A stretch of DNA of 64,000 bases from Stenotrophomonas sp. 24(2023). GTDB lineage: Bacteria > Pseudomonadota > Gammaproteobacteria > Xanthomonadales > Xanthomonadaceae. The stretch covers positions 992,001 through 1,056,000 of the forward strand of contig NZ_CP133160.1 of NCBI RefSeq assembly GCF_030913365.1, written 5' to 3'. Position numbers and translations under genes: made by a program. Positions 27,455-37,257 of this stretch are shown here, one piece after another. The notes under the pieces were generated by a model. The model was not told where the DNA came from. It made no database searches and worked only from the letters and a program-made list of their open reading frames with translations. The first letter of the stretch is position 1. Each line of letters starts with the position of its first letter.

Positions 27455-28783
27455 TCATCCCTGCATGAACGCTTCGATCTCGTCGGCGCTGCGCGCCAGG
27501 CCTTCGGTCAGCACCCGGTGGCCGTCTTCAGTGACCAGCACATCGTCCTCGGTACGAATGCCGATGCCGCGCCAGCGCGCTTCCACGCTCGTGTCGTCCG
27601 CACCGACATACAGCCCCGGCTCGATGGTGAACACCATGCCCGGCTCCAGCAGCCGCGAATCACCGGCCAGCCGGTAGTCACCCACATCGTGCACGTCCAG
27701 GCCGATCCAGTGCCCGGTCTTGTGCCGGTAGAAGCGCTGGTAGTGCCCCTCGGCGATGTTCTGTTCCAGCGTGCCCTTCAGCAGGCCCAACCGCAGCAGG
27801 CCCTCGGTCAGGGTCTGCACCGCCGCCAGGTGGCCGGCTTCGTACGGCACGCCCGGCCGCGCCTGGGCCAGGGCCGCCGCCTGCGCCGCACCGACCAGGT
27901 CGTGCAGCGCGCGCTGCTCGGCACTGAAACGGCCATTGACCGGGAAGGTGCGGGTGATGTCGCTGGCATAACCGCGGTACTCGGCACCGGCATCGATCAG
28001 CACCAGTTCGCCATCGCGCGAACGCGCATTGTTGTCGCGGTAATGCAGGATGCAGCCGTTGCGGCCGGCCCCCACGATGCTGCAATAGGCCGGTACCGCA
28101 TCGCCGGCACGGAACACGCGCTCCAGTTCGGCCTGCAGTTCGTACTCGTGGATGCCGGCCTTCGCCGCCCGCATCGCGGCCTGGTGGGCGCGCACGCTGA
28201 TCTGCGCGGCATGCTGCATCAGCGCCACTTCCGCACCGGATTTGAACAGCCGCTGCTCGTGCAGCAGGTGGCCCAGTTCCAGGAATTCATGCGGCGGCTG
28301 CGCGCCATGGCGCACCTGCGAACGCACGCGGTTGACCCAGCCGATCAGCTTCAGGTCGAAATCCGCATCGCGGCCGAAGTGGTAATACACCCGCGAGCGG
28401 CCCTCCAGCAGGCCCGGCAGGATGTCGTCCAGGTCGTCGATGGGGTAGGCATCGTCCATGCCGTACTGGGCCACCGCGCCTTCCTGTCCGGCACGGCCAC
28501 CGTCCCAGGCTTCACGCTCGGGGTCGCGCTCGCGGCAGAACAGGATCGTCTCGCCGTGGCGCCGCCCGGGGATCAGCACCAGCACCGCGTCCGGTTCCGG
28601 GAACCCGCTCAGGTACCAGAAGTCCGAATCCTGCCGGTACGGGAAATGCGTATCCAGGCTGCGCACCTTCTCCGACGCCGCCGGCAGCACCAGGATCGCG
28701 TCATCACCGGCCATGTCCATCAGCTGGCGGCGGCGGCGCTTGTATTCGCCGGCGGCGATGCCGGTGCGCTGCTTGATGTCCAT
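27455..28783 (-). CDS. pepP: Xaa-Pro aminopeptidase PepP
   Basis: Manganese enzyme releasing N-terminal residues next to proline; 442 aa. The N-terminal domain begins MDIKQRTGIAAGEYKRRRRQLM and includes PYRQDSDFWYLSGFPEPDAVL, the standard AMP_N block. The catalytic M24 metal ligands lie in LVLIDAGAEYRGYASDITRTF, HKTGHWIGLDVHDVG, VFTIEPGLYV and GIGIRTEDDVLVT. It starts at ATG 28783, sharing one base with the stop of the ygfB-like gene (TGATG), so the two are coupled as in E. coli ygfB-pepP. Confidence 0.96.
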   Translation of the reverse strand: MDIKQRTGIAAGEYKRRRRQLMDMAGDDAILVLPAASEKVRSLDTHFPYRQDSDFWYLSGFPEPDAVLVLIPGRRHGETILFCRERDPEREAWDGGRAGQEGAVAQYGMDDAYPIDDLDDILPGLLEGRSRVYYHFGRDADFDLKLIGWVNRVRSQVRHGAQPPHEFLELGHLLHEQRLFKSGAEVALMQHAAQISVRAHQAAMRAAKAGIHEYELQAELERVFRAGDAVPAYCSIVGAGRNGCILHYRDNNARSRDGELVLIDAGAEYRGYASDITRTFPVNGRFSAEQRALHDLVGAAQAAALAQARPGVPYEAGHLAAVQTLTEGLLRLGLLKGTLEQNIAEGHYQRFYRHKTGHWIGLDVHDVGDYRLAGDSRLLEPGMVFTIEPGLYVGADDTSVEARWRGIGIRTEDDVLVTEDGHRVLTEGLARSADEIEAFMQG

Positions 28784-29331
28784 CAGTTCAGGCGCTGGCG
28801 GTGGCGCGCGGCCAGCACCACGTCACCGTGCAGCAGCAGCACGGCCACGCGGATGAACTCCTCGATCTCGGCCAGCGCGTCCTCGTCATCGTCGTTGCCG
28901 CTCTCGAAATCCTCGCTGGACGCCTGGGCCAGCTTGGCCAGGTCGTTCAGGGCTTCCTCACCTTCTTCGGACAGGGCCGGGCGGCGGCCGCCGCTGCCCA
29001 GGCCGAAGCCGCCCAGGAAAGCGCGCGCCCAGCTGAACAGCGCATCGGCCTGCGGGGCCACGTCGCTGCTGTCGCCCAGCAGCAGCTCGAAGGCGAAATC
29101 GCGGTCTTCCAGCTGCTTGATGGTGACCTGCAGCAACTGCTCCAGCACACTGCCGTCGGCCACCGGCGCCAGGTGGTCATCGGCCAGCACGCGGGCCGGC
29201 CAGTCGTTGCCCGGCGCACCACCGGCGGCCAGCCAGCCACACAGGCCGCCATGCAGCTCGGCAGCGGTGGCACCCAGCTGCAGGGCCTGGCTGGCGCGGT
29301 TCACGTCGTCGACGGAGGGAAGTTCGGTCAT
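28783..29331 (-). CDS. UPF0149/YgfB family protein
   Basis: All-helical protein of 182 aa; YgfB homologues are known next to pepP. Blocks include AAELHGGLCGWLAAGG near residue 25 and the family's middle part ALFSWARAFLGGFGLGSG, then an acidic stretch EDFESGNDDDEDALAEIEEF and ending VLLLHGDVVLAARHRQRLN. The start is ATG 29331 (MTELPSVDDVNRA). Position directly upstream of pepP and divergent from zapA agrees with the enteric order. The biochemical role is not set by the sequence. Confidence 0.88.
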   Translation of the reverse strand: MTELPSVDDVNRASQALQLGATAAELHGGLCGWLAAGGAPGNDWPARVLADDHLAPVADGSVLEQLLQVTIKQLEDRDFAFELLLGDSSDVAPQADALFSWARAFLGGFGLGSGGRRPALSEEGEEALNDLAKLAQASSEDFESGNDDDEDALAEIEEFIRVAVLLLHGDVVLAARHRQRLN

Positions 29332-29485
29332 CGTGCGGCTCGTTCGGTGAGGGGATCCCGGCCGCGCAGGGCACGGCCCGGGAAGCCCCGTAGTGTAGCA
29401 ATCCACCGGCATCCTTCCCGTGCCCGCCAGCCCTTGCTGCGGCAGCGCTTGACCACCCTCGCCCCGCTTGCCTATCGTGCCGCTC

Positions 29486-29707
29486 ATGGAACCCTCAGAC
29501 GCCATCGCCCAGTTGCAGGCCTTCGCCGCGCGCGTCGAGGCGCTGCTTGAACGCAACCAGCGCCTGGCCGAGGAAAACCGCAGCCTGCGCCACCAGCAGG
29601 AACAGCTGGTGACCGAACGCTCCACCCTGCTGGCCAAGAACGAGCAGGCCCGCTCGCGGGTGGAAGCGATGATCAGCCGGCTCAAATCCCTGGAGCAGCA
29701 CACATGA
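29486..29707 (+). CDS. Small ZapB-like coiled-coil protein (TIGR02449-like)
   Basis: A 73-aa protein that is almost entirely coiled coil, with heptad-like spacing through LQAFAARVEALLERNQRLAEENRSLR and onward. There is no signal peptide or membrane segment. ATG 29486 is chosen because the in-frame codons upstream are not conserved-looking. Its stop overlaps the zapA start (ATGA). Its pairing with zapA suggests a role around the Z-ring, like ZapB; this is inferred from neighbourhood and shape. Confidence 0.8.
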   Translation: MEPSDAIAQLQAFAARVEALLERNQRLAEENRSLRHQQEQLVTERSTLLAKNEQARSRVEAMISRLKSLEQHT

Positions 29708-30006
29708 GCCACCCCGCCGAACCGGTCAGTGTCCGCATCCTGGACCGTGAATACACCGTCGGTGTGGGCGGGGACGAGCGCGACAGCCTGATGGCGGCCG
29801 CGCGGCTGCTCGATGCCCGCATGCGCGAGATCCGCGGCAGCAACCGCATGGCGGCCGTGGACCGGGTGGCGGTGCTGGCTGCGCTGAACCTGGCCCACGA
29901 ACTGCAGCAGCTGCGCGATGAAAATGCCCGCCAGGCCGCGGCCCTGCAGCAGACGCTGTCGGACCTGAACCGGCGCCTGGACCGGGCGATCGACGGCCAC
30001 GACTGA
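29704..30006 (+). CDS. zapA: Cell division protein ZapA
   Basis: FtsZ-bundling protein of 100 aa that promotes Z-ring assembly. The N-terminal globular domain starts SHPAEPVSVRILDREYTVGVGGDERDSL, with the typical LLDARMREIRGSNRMAAVDRVAVLAALNLAHEL helix. The C-terminal coiled coil follows. It is coupled to the small coiled-coil gene upstream and followed by 6S RNA and fau, the conserved zapA-ssrS-fau order. Confidence 0.95.
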   Translation: MSHPAEPVSVRILDREYTVGVGGDERDSLMAAARLLDARMREIRGSNRMAAVDRVAVLAALNLAHELQQLRDENARQAAALQQTLSDLNRRLDRAIDGHD

Positions 30007-30106
30007 CGTCGCGGCACGGCTGCACGGCATCCACACGTACATGAATTGGGATGCACTGTGCCGACGAAAGGTCATCGGTTGGGCTGGTCGTGGCCGCGCG
30101 CATCGC

Positions 30107-30112
30107 TATAAT
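30107..30112 (+). promoter_or_regulatory. Perfect -10 box of the 6S RNA promoter
   Basis: TATAAT lies seven bases before the predicted 6S RNA 5' end. The matching -35 is weak (TTGGGC-like near 30079-30084). Confidence 0.7.
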
Positions 30113-30119
30113 GGCCTCG

Positions 30120-30303
30120 CGTTCTCTGCGGTGCTCGACGGCGTGTGCAAACATTCGCCTTGTCCCTTAAGAACGACACCGGGAGCGCGACGGCGCCGGG
30201 AGTGCAGGTCCGCCTTGCAGCGGGAAGCCCGAAGGTTCCATAGCGTTCCCACTTGAGCCCCCGGGTTCAAGGTCGTTTCGCACGCATCGACATTGCGGAG
30301 AAT
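30120..30303 (+). ncRNA. ssrS: 6S RNA
   Basis: Regulatory RNA that binds sigma-70 RNA polymerase in stationary phase. The predicted 5' end TTCTCTGCGGTG pairs with the 3' end GCGGAGAATGC, giving the closing stem of a 6S-type hairpin of about 184 nt. The region between is mostly self-complementary (for example GCGGGAAGCCCGAAG and CCGGGTTCAAGG). Synteny with zapA and fau is the classic gammaproteobacterial location. Exact ends are estimated. Confidence 0.85.
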
Positions 30304-30314
30304 GCAGTATTCCT

Positions 30315-30352
30315 CGAAGGCGGCATCCACACGGGTGCCGCCTTCGTCTTTT
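30315..30352 (+). terminator. Intrinsic terminator after 6S RNA
   Basis: CGAAGGCGGCA and TGCCGCCTTCG form a perfect 11-bp stem with a 10-base loop, followed by TCTTTT. Confidence 0.9.
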
Positions 30353-30391
30353 CTGGCGGCACAATAGGCAGGTTCCCCCGCCGAGCCTGCC

Positions 30392-30981
30392 ATGACCGAC
30401 CCGCGCCCGGACCTGCGCCACGACCTGCGGCAACGCCGCCGCGCCCTGCCCGCCCCGGCCCGGCTGGCCGCGGCCGAGACCCTGGCCGACGCCCTGCTGG
30501 CCCTGCCGTTCGCCCCCACGCACGGCCCGGTCGCCGGCTACTGGGCGCTGGATGGCGAAATCGCGCTGCACCGCTGGCAGCTGCAGCTGCCCGCCACGCT
30601 GACCTACTGCCTGCCGGTGCTGCATGGGGAAGTGCTGCGCTTTGCGCCCTGGCGGCCCGGCCAGGCGCTGACCGCCAACCGCTATGGCATTCCCGAGCCG
30701 GACCTGGCCATCGAGGACACCTTCAGCGCCGAGCAGATGGCGCTGGTGGTAACCCCGCTGGTGGGCTTCGATACGCAGTGCCGCCGGCTGGGCATGGGGG
30801 GCGGCTGGTATGATCGCAGCTTCGCTTTCCGCCACCAGCGCGCTGCACCGCCGTGGCTGGTGGGCGCGGCCTTTTCGCTGCAGCAGGTCGATGCGCTGCC
30901 GGTGGCGTCCTGGGACGTACCGGTCGATGCGATCTGCACCGAACAGGGCACCCTGTTTCCCCTCCCACCGCACGTGACCGC

Positions 30982-30985
<4 letters not shown>
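30392..30985 (+). CDS. fau: 5-formyltetrahydrofolate cyclo-ligase
   Basis: Converts 5-formyl-THF to 5,10-methenyl-THF using ATP; 197 aa. N-terminal [17 protein letters not shown], middle IPEPDL and the C-terminal signature [27 protein letters not shown] mark the family. It lies just after 6S RNA as in enteric genomes (ygfA). Its stop overlaps the EVE-domain gene by ATGA, so the two are co-translated. Confidence 0.95.
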
Positions 30986-31461
<476 letters not shown>

Positions 31462-31484
31462 TTCCCTGCCTGAGAGTTTTTCCC

Positions 31485-32132
31485 ATGTCCGAAGCCAAGC
31501 GCCTGGCCGCCGAAAAAGCCATCGAGTACGTTGAAGACGGCATGATCGTCGGTGTCGGCACCGGGTCCACCGTGGCCTATTTCATCGATGCGCTCGCCCG
31601 TATCCAGCACCGCATCAAGGGCGCCGTGTCCAGCTCCGAGCAGAGCACCGCGCGCATGCGCCAGCACGGCATCGAGGTGATGGAGCTGAACCACACCGGC
31701 AACCTGTCGCTGTACGTGGACGGTGCCGACGAATGCGATGGCAACAAGTGCCTGATCAAGGGCGGTGGCGCCGCGCTGACCCGCGAGAAGATCATCGCCG
31801 AGGCCAGCGAGCGCTTCGTGTGCATCGTCGACCCGAGCAAGCAGGTGCCGGTGCTGGGCCGCTTCCCGCTGCCGGTGGAAGTGATCCCGATGGCGCGCAG
31901 CCTGGTGGCCCGCCGCATCCGCGACATGACCGGTGGCCAGCCGACCTGGCGCGAGGGCGTGGTGACCGACAACGGCAACCAGATCCTGGACATCCACCAC
32001 CTGCAGATCACCGACCCGGTGGCGCTGGAGCGCGAACTGAACCAGCTGCCCGGCGTGGTCTGCGTGGGCCTGTTCGCCCGCCGCCCGGCCGACGTGGTGA
32101 TCGTCGGCGGCGAACCGCCCATCGTCCTGTAA
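31485..32132 (+). CDS. rpiA: Ribose-5-phosphate isomerase A
   Basis: Interconverts ribose-5-P and ribulose-5-P in the pentose phosphate pathway; 215 aa. Signatures are [60 protein letters not shown] and [15 protein letters not shown] 31485 is the first residue that fits the family ([16 protein letters not shown]); earlier in-frame codons belong to the EVE gene region. Confidence 0.97.
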   Translation: MSEAKRLAAEKAIEYVEDGMIVGVGTGSTVAYFIDALARIQHRIKGAVSSSEQSTARMRQHGIEVMELNHTGNLSLYVDGADECDGNKCLIKGGGAALTREKIIAEASERFVCIVDPSKQVPVLGRFPLPVEVIPMARSLVARRIRDMTGGQPTWREGVVTDNGNQILDIHHLQITDPVALERELNQLPGVVCVGLFARRPADVVIVGGEPPIVL

Positions 32133-32154
32133 CCCTCCCTCCGGATTCCTGACC

Positions 32155-32598
32155 ATGTCGCTGCTGCGCTCGCTGCTGCTGCTCCCGCTGCTGGCCCTGA
32201 CCGCCTGTGCCACCGATGCCGCCCGCCACTGGGTGGAACTGGACGGCACCCGTTACAAGGTGGAACTGGCCACCAATGACGACACCCGCGCCCGCGGGCT
32301 GATGTTCCGCGACCGCATGCCCGAGGACCACGGCATGCTGTTCATCCACGACCGCGAGGAAATGCAGGCGTACTGGATGAAGAACACCAAGATCGCGCTG
32401 GACATCCTGTACTTCGATACCGAGCGCAGGCTGGTCAGCCAGCAGCGCGACGTGCCGCCGTGCTCGGCCGGCGACATGTGCCCGCCCTACCCCAGTGGCG
32501 GCCCGGCCCGTTACGTGCTGGAGCTCAACGCCGGCCAGGCGCACAAGCTGCAGCTCAAGGACGGCACGGAACTGAAGTTCGGCCCGGGCATCGAGTAA
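32155..32598 (+). CDS. DUF192 lipoprotein
   Basis: Predicted periplasmic lipoprotein, 147 aa. The signal peptide MSLLRSLLLLPLLALTAC has a lipobox with Cys 18. The DUF192 core follows: RARGLMFRDRMPEDHGMLFIH, the MQAYWMKNTKIALDILYFD block and the C-terminal YVLELNAGQAHKL. Function is not established for this family. It sits 22 bp after rpiA and may share its transcript. Confidence 0.88.
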   Translation: MSLLRSLLLLPLLALTACATDAARHWVELDGTRYKVELATNDDTRARGLMFRDRMPEDHGMLFIHDREEMQAYWMKNTKIALDILYFDTERRLVSQQRDVPPCSAGDMCPPYPSGGPARYVLELNAGQAHKLQLKDGTELKFGPGIE

Positions 32599-32759
32599 CG
32601 CCACGGGCCGCGTGGCGTGCAGCGGGCCGGTGCCGTGCGTACCCGGCCCCGCTGGGGTAGGCCCCGCTCCATACCCAAGCGGGCGGTGCTGCACCGGGAC
32701 GCTGTGTTTTTCACGCCCCGCCGCTTGAAACCGCCTGCGATTGCCGCCAGTCTGTGGCC

Positions 32760-33605
32760 ATGCAGGACCCGATCTCTCTGCCCGAATGGGATGCACTGGC
32801 CGACCTCGAGGACGAGGCGCTGCCGTTGCTGCCGACCGCGCTGCTGATCGCACGCGATGAATACCCCGACCTGCAGCCGGCCACCTACGACGCGCTCATC
32901 CAGAGCCATGTCGACCACCTGCGCCCGGAAGTGGACAGCATCGAGCGCAGCCCGCTGAAGATGGCCGCCATCAACCGCCACCTGTTCGACGAACTGGGCT
33001 ACAGCGGCGACCACGACGAGTACTACGACCCGCGCAACAGCTACCTCAACCAGGTGTTCGAGCGCCGCCTGGGCAACCCGATCTCGCTGGCGCTGGTGCA
33101 GATGGAAGTCGCGCGCCGGCTCGGCATCCCGCTGGACGGGGTGTCCTTCCCCGGCCATTTCCTGGTGCGCCTGCCGGTCGATGGCGGCGTGCTGGTGATG
33201 GACCCGTTCAACGGCGGCCGCCCGCTGGACGTGGACGAGCTGCGCGAGCGCGCCAAATCACACCTGGGCGGGCAGGCCCCGGACGACCAGGTCCTGGCGC
33301 AGATCCTCGACCCGGCACCGTCACGGGCGATCCTGATGCGCATGCTGCGCAACCTGCACGGCGTCTATGCCGAAGCCGGCGAATGGGACCGCGCCGCACG
33401 CAGCGCCGACCGCCTGCTGAAGCTGGCGCCGGAGCAGGCCGATGCGCTGCGCGACCGTGGCCTGGCCTACCTGCAGCTGGACTACCTGGCCGGCGCGCGC
33501 CGCGACCTGGGCCGCTACCTCACCCGCAACCCCGATGCCAGCGATGCGCAGTGGCTGCGCGAAAAGCTGGTGGACCTGGGCGGGCCGGTGCCACGGCTGC
33601 ATTGA
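32760..33605 (+). CDS. SirB1/transglutaminase-like protein with TPR repeats
   Basis: Cytoplasmic protein of 281 aa. The N-terminal half carries the SirB1 (transglutaminase-like) block RNSYLNQVFERRLGNPISLALVQMEVARRLGIPLDGVSFPGHFLVR and ending VMDPFNGG. The C-terminal 80 residues form TPR-like helices (RMLRNLHGVYAEAGEWDRAARSADRLLKL, DRGLAYLQLDYLAGARRDL). ATG 32760 is used; a GTG two codons earlier is possible. The active-site Cys of true transglutaminases is not obvious, so enzymatic activity is doubtful. Confidence 0.86.
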   Translation: MQDPISLPEWDALADLEDEALPLLPTALLIARDEYPDLQPATYDALIQSHVDHLRPEVDSIERSPLKMAAINRHLFDELGYSGDHDEYYDPRNSYLNQVFERRLGNPISLALVQMEVARRLGIPLDGVSFPGHFLVRLPVDGGVLVMDPFNGGRPLDVDELRERAKSHLGGQAPDDQVLAQILDPAPSRAILMRMLRNLHGVYAEAGEWDRAARSADRLLKLAPEQADALRDRGLAYLQLDYLAGARRDLGRYLTRNPDASDAQWLREKLVDLGGPVPRLH

Positions 33606-33678
33606 GGCGGGATTGCCCCTCCGGCCCGGTGCCTGCCACCGCCGGCAGCGCCGGGCCATGCCCGGCGGGCCCTGGGCT

Positions 33679-33870
33679 TCAGCCGACTTCGACCATCTCG
33701 AAATCATCCTTGGTCACCCCGCAATCCGGGCAGGTCCAGGTGTCCGGGATGTCCTCCCAGCGCGTGCCGGGGGCGATGCCCTCTTCGGGCAGGCCGTCGG
33801 CTTCGTGGTACAGGAATCCGCAGACCACGCACATCCAGGTGCGGAAGGTGGTGGGGCTGGCATCGCTCAT
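33679..33870 (-). CDS. Rubredoxin
   Basis: Small iron electron carrier of 63 aa. Two CxxC pairs bind iron: [19 protein letters not shown] near residues 14-17 and [14 protein letters not shown] near residues 47-50. It has the usual [11 protein letters not shown] between them. It is divergent from thiE across 68 bp. The partner oxidoreductase is not in the window. Confidence 0.95.
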   Translation of the reverse strand: MSDASPTTFRTWMCVVCGFLYHEADGLPEEGIAPGTRWEDIPDTWTCPDCGVTKDDFEMVEVG

Positions 33871-33938
33871 CGGATAATCACGGCTGACCTTTCTGGCCGC
33901 CCATTGTCACACTGCGGCCACGCAACCGGTAGCCATCG

Positions 33939-34598
33939 ATGACTCCTGCTTCCCCTGCGCCGCGCGGCGTCTACCTGATCACCCCGGACGAGCCCGATAC
34001 CGCCCGCCTGCTGGCACGCACCGCGCCACTGCTGGCCGCTGGCGCGACCTGGCTGCAGTACCGCAACAAGCAGGCCGACACCGCCCTGCGCCACGCGCAG
34101 GCCAGCGCGCTGCAGGGGCTGTGCATGCGCTACGACGTGCCGCTGATCATCAACGACGATGCCGCCCTGGCCCACGCCATCGGTGCTGCCGGGGCCCACC
34201 TGGGCGAGGACGATGGCGAAATCGCCGCCGCCCGTGCCCTGCTCGGGCCCGATGCCATCCTCGGTGCCTCCTGCTACGACGAACTGGCCCTGGCCGAGCG
34301 CGCGGTGGCCGCCGGTGCCAGCTACGTGGCCTTCGGTGCGTTCTTCCCGACCCTGACCAAGCGCACCACCCGCCGCGCCACGCCCGACCTGCTGCGACGC
34401 AGTGCCGCACTGGGCGTGCCGCGGGTGGCGATCGGCGGGCTGACGCCGGACAATGTCGGCCCGCTCATCGACGCCGGCGCGGACCTGCTGGCCGTCATCA
34501 GCAGCGTCTACGCCGCCACCGACCCGGTCGCCACCCAGCGCGCCTACCTTGCCCAGTTCCAGCCGGCCGCCGCCGGTACAGCCCAGGAATCCCCATGA
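33939..34598 (+). CDS. thiE: Thiamine-phosphate synthase
   Basis: Joins HMP-pyrophosphate and HET-phosphate to make thiamine phosphate, releasing pyrophosphate; 219 aa TIM barrel. Blocks: [78 protein letters not shown] and [27 protein letters not shown]. It overlaps hemL by ATGA, so the two cofactor genes are co-translated. Confidence 0.96.
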   Translation: MTPASPAPRGVYLITPDEPDTARLLARTAPLLAAGATWLQYRNKQADTALRHAQASALQGLCMRYDVPLIINDDAALAHAIGAAGAHLGEDDGEIAAARALLGPDAILGASCYDELALAERAVAAGASYVAFGAFFPTLTKRTTRRATPDLLRRSAALGVPRVAIGGLTPDNVGPLIDAGADLLAVISSVYAATDPVATQRAYLAQFQPAAAGTAQESP

Positions 34599-35884
34599 AC
34601 CACGACCAGTCCCACGCCCTGTTCACCCGCGCCCAGGCGCTGCTGCCGGGCGGGGTTAATTCGCCGGTGCGCGCGTTCAAGTCGGTGGGCGGTGAGCCGT
34701 TCTTCGTCGCCCGCGCCGACGGCCCCTATCTGTATGACGTCGACGGCAACCGCTACATCGACTACGTCGGCTCCTGGGGCCCGATGATCGTCGGCCACAA
34801 CCACCCGGCCGTGCGCCAGGCGGTGAAGAAGGCCATCGACAACGGCCTGTCCTTCGGAGCGCCGTGCGCGGCCGAGGTGACCATGGCCGAAACCATCACC
34901 CGGCTGGTGCCGTCGTGCGAAATGGTGCGCATGGTCAATTCCGGCACCGAGGCCACGCTGTCGGCGATCCGCCTGGCGCGCGGCGCCACCGGCCGCAACC
35001 GCATCGTCAAGTTCGAAGGCTGCTACCACGGCCATGGCGATTCGTTCCTGGTCAAGGCCGGCAGCGGCATGCTGACCCTGGGCGTGCCGACCTCGCCGGG
35101 CGTGCCGGCGGGCCTGAGCGAGCTGACCCTGACCCTGCCCTACAACGATTTCGAGGCCGCCACGGCGCTGTTCGAGGCGCAGGGCAGCGAGATCGCCGGC
35201 CTGATCATCGAGCCGGTGGTCGGCAACGCCAACTGCATCCCGCCGCGCGACGGCTACCTGCAGCACCTGCGCGCACTGTGCACGCAGCACGGCGCGCTGC
35301 TGATCTTCGACGAAGTGATGACCGGCTTCCGCGTCGCCCTGGGCGGTGCACAGGCGCACTACGGCATCACCCCGGACCTGACCACCTTCGGCAAGATCAT
35401 CGGTGGCGGCATGCCGGTGGGCGCCTACGGTGGCCGCCGTGACCTGATGCAGCAGATCGCCCCGGCCGGGCCGATCTACCAGGCCGGCACACTCAGCGGC
35501 AATCCGGTGGCGATGGCCGCCGGCCTGGCGATGCTGGAACTGGTCTCGCAGCCGGGCTTCCATGCCGATCTGTCGGCACGCACCGCGCGCCTGTGTGCGG
35601 GCCTGGAAGCGGCCGCCGCCGAGGCCGGCGTGGCGGTGACCACTACCCGGGTCGGTGCGATGTTCGGCCTGTTCTTCACCGACCAGAAGGTGGAGACCTA
35701 TGCACAGGCCACCGCCTGTGACACCGCCGCGTTCAACCGGTTCTTCCACGCGATGCTGGAGCAGGGCGTGTTCCTGGCTCCGTCGGCCTACGAGGCCGGC
35801 TTCCTGTCCAGCGCGCACGACGATGCGGTGATCGACGCCACGCTTGCGGCAGCGCGCGTGGCGTTCATCGCGGCGAAGGGGTAA
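34595..35884 (+). CDS. hemL: Glutamate-1-semialdehyde 2,1-aminomutase
   Basis: PLP enzyme making 5-aminolevulinate for heme and other tetrapyrroles; 429 aa. Blocks: [86 protein letters not shown] and the PLP lysine in [21 protein letters not shown] 34595 overlaps the thiE stop. GTAG repeats follow it at 35925-36060. Confidence 0.97.
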   Translation: MNHDQSHALFTRAQALLPGGVNSPVRAFKSVGGEPFFVARADGPYLYDVDGNRYIDYVGSWGPMIVGHNHPAVRQAVKKAIDNGLSFGAPCAAEVTMAETITRLVPSCEMVRMVNSGTEATLSAIRLARGATGRNRIVKFEGCYHGHGDSFLVKAGSGMLTLGVPTSPGVPAGLSELTLTLPYNDFEAATALFEAQGSEIAGLIIEPVVGNANCIPPRDGYLQHLRALCTQHGALLIFDEVMTGFRVALGGAQAHYGITPDLTTFGKIIGGGMPVGAYGGRRDLMQQIAPAGPIYQAGTLSGNPVAMAAGLAMLELVSQPGFHADLSARTARLCAGLEAAAAEAGVAVTTTRVGAMFGLFFTDQKVETYAQATACDTAAFNRFFHAMLEQGVFLAPSAYEAGFLSSAHDDAVIDATLAAARVAFIAAKG

Positions 35885-35924
35885 CAGGCCATCGGGGGCG
35901 GCCGACGTGGGTCGGTACCGCCCC

Positions 35925-36060
35925 CATCCACGCATGGCGTGGATCTACCGGGGCCTGTGGTGTTTCATCCACGCATGGCGTGGATTTACCGGGCCGGGCG
36001 GCGTTTCATCGATTTACCCGGCCGGGCAGCGGTGTTGTAGAGCCACGCCATGCGTGGCTG
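35925..36060. repeat. Three GTAG-type repeats between hemL and the azurin gene
   Basis: Minus-oriented copies lie at 35925-35948 (ending GGATCTAC) and 35966-35989 (ending GGATTTAC, GTAG changed to GTAA). A plus-oriented copy at 36037-36060 begins GTAGAGCCACGCC. In the last, both arms changed together (GAGCC/GGCT), keeping the stem. They lie between the convergent 3' ends of the two genes. Confidence 0.85.
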
Positions 36061-36068
36061 CTGCCGGC

Positions 36069-36524
36069 TCAACCGAAAACGAACGTGCCCTTCATCATCG
36101 CGAAGTGACCGGGGAAGGAGCAGAAGAAGGTGTAATCCCCGCCCTTCTGCAGGCCCTTGGTGGAAAAACGCACGCGCGCGGTTTCGCCGCCGCCGATCAC
36201 CTTGGTGTGGGCCAGCACGCGGGCATCGCCCTTGGGCAGGTAACTGTCGGCCAGCGAGGTGCGCATGCCCGCCAATGCCACCGGCTGGTAATCGGCCGTG
36301 CGCGTGAGCACCCAGTTGTGGCCCATCGCCGTGACCGCCAGCTTGCCGGTGTGGCGCAGGGTCAGGTCGACCTCGCTGCAGTCGGCGGCCACCTTGATCT
36401 GCCGGCTGCTGAACTGCATCTGGTCATTGCTGTCGATGCTCACCGCGCACACCCGCGCCATCGCTGAGGGCGCCACCATCATCGCGCCCAGGCCCACCAC
36501 CATCCACCACGCTTTCACGATCAC
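36069..36524 (-). CDS. Azurin (type 1 copper protein)
   Basis: Periplasmic blue-copper electron carrier, 151 aa. The signal peptide is residues 1-23 (ending SAMA). The mature part shows the copper site: His in AMGHNWVL and Cys, His and Met in FFCSFPGHFAMMKG. The disulfide Cys pair (CAVSI and DCSEVDL) is present. No oxidase or reductase partner is adjacent. It converges with hemL across GTAG repeats. Confidence 0.95.
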   Translation of the reverse strand: MIVKAWWMVVGLGAMMVAPSAMARVCAVSIDSNDQMQFSSRQIKVAADCSEVDLTLRHTGKLAVTAMGHNWVLTRTADYQPVALAGMRTSLADSYLPKGDARVLAHTKVIGGGETARVRFSTKGLQKGGDYTFFCSFPGHFAMMKGTFVFG

Positions 36525-36621
36525 CGCTCCTCTGGTTGCTGCCCCATTCTAGGCGGCGCCCCACGGGTGGTGCTGCGACAGGGTGTCGCACAGCCCGCCA
36601 CCGATCAGGCATGCTGCGGGC

Positions 36622-37224
36622 ATGGCCATCGACCTGCTGCTGCTCGATGTGGACGGCGTGCTGGTGCACTACCAGCGCGCGCCGCGTGTGCTGCACCTGG
36701 CACAGGCGTTGGACGTACCCGCCGCCGCAGTACACGCCGCGCTGTACGACAGCGGCCTGGACGCCGCGCATGACCGCGGCATGCTGGATGGCCCGGCCTA
36801 CCTGGCGCGCCTGGGCGAACACCTGGGCCGCAGCGTGGATGCGCGCACCTGGGCCACCGCGCGGCAGGCCGCCAGTGCCCCGCACGAGGCGGTGCTGGAC
36901 CGCCTGCGGCCCCTGCAGGTGCCGATGGCGGTGCTGACCAACAACGGGCCGCTGCTGGAAGACGCACTGCCGGCCCTGCTGCCCCGCCTGTTCCCGGCGC
37001 TGCAGGGCCGGGTGTTCAGCAGCAGCCGTTTCGGGGGCCGCAAACCCGAGCCGATCGTGTTCCAGCGCGTGCTGGCCACGCTCGGCGCAGCGCCCGCGCG
37101 CACGCTGTTCATCGATGACCTGTTCGCCAACGTGCGCGGCGCACGCGCGGCCGGCCTGCACGCGGAAACCGTGCGCGATGGTCGTGGGCTGGGCCGGGTG
37201 TTGAAGCGCTACGCGGTGCGGTAA
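36622..37224 (+). CDS. HAD-superfamily hydrolase
   Basis: Cytoplasmic phosphatase-like protein of 200 aa; substrate unknown. Motif I is LLLLDVDGVLVHY (nucleophile Asp, DxDG form), motif II lies in PMAVLTNNG, the motif III lysine in GGRKPEPIVF and motif IV in TLFIDDLFANVRGARAAGL. ATG 36622 is chosen so the protein starts at motif I; the ATG at 36583 adds 13 unlike residues. Subtype resembles small beta-phosphoglucomutase/epoxide-hydrolase-like HADs. Confidence 0.88.
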   Translation: MAIDLLLLDVDGVLVHYQRAPRVLHLAQALDVPAAAVHAALYDSGLDAAHDRGMLDGPAYLARLGEHLGRSVDARTWATARQAASAPHEAVLDRLRPLQVPMAVLTNNGPLLEDALPALLPRLFPALQGRVFSSSRFGGRKPEPIVFQRVLATLGAAPARTLFIDDLFANVRGARAAGLHAETVRDGRGLGRVLKRYAVR

Positions 37225-37225
37225 C

Positions 37226-37247
37226 GCCGGGCGTGGCCCGGCGCTAC
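37226..37247 (-). repeat. GTAG repeat between the HAD gene and argD
   Basis: CGCCGGGC...GCCCGGCG arms, with GTAG on the minus strand. It lies between the two convergent genes. Confidence 0.75.
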
Positions 37248-37257
37248 CCGCCAAACG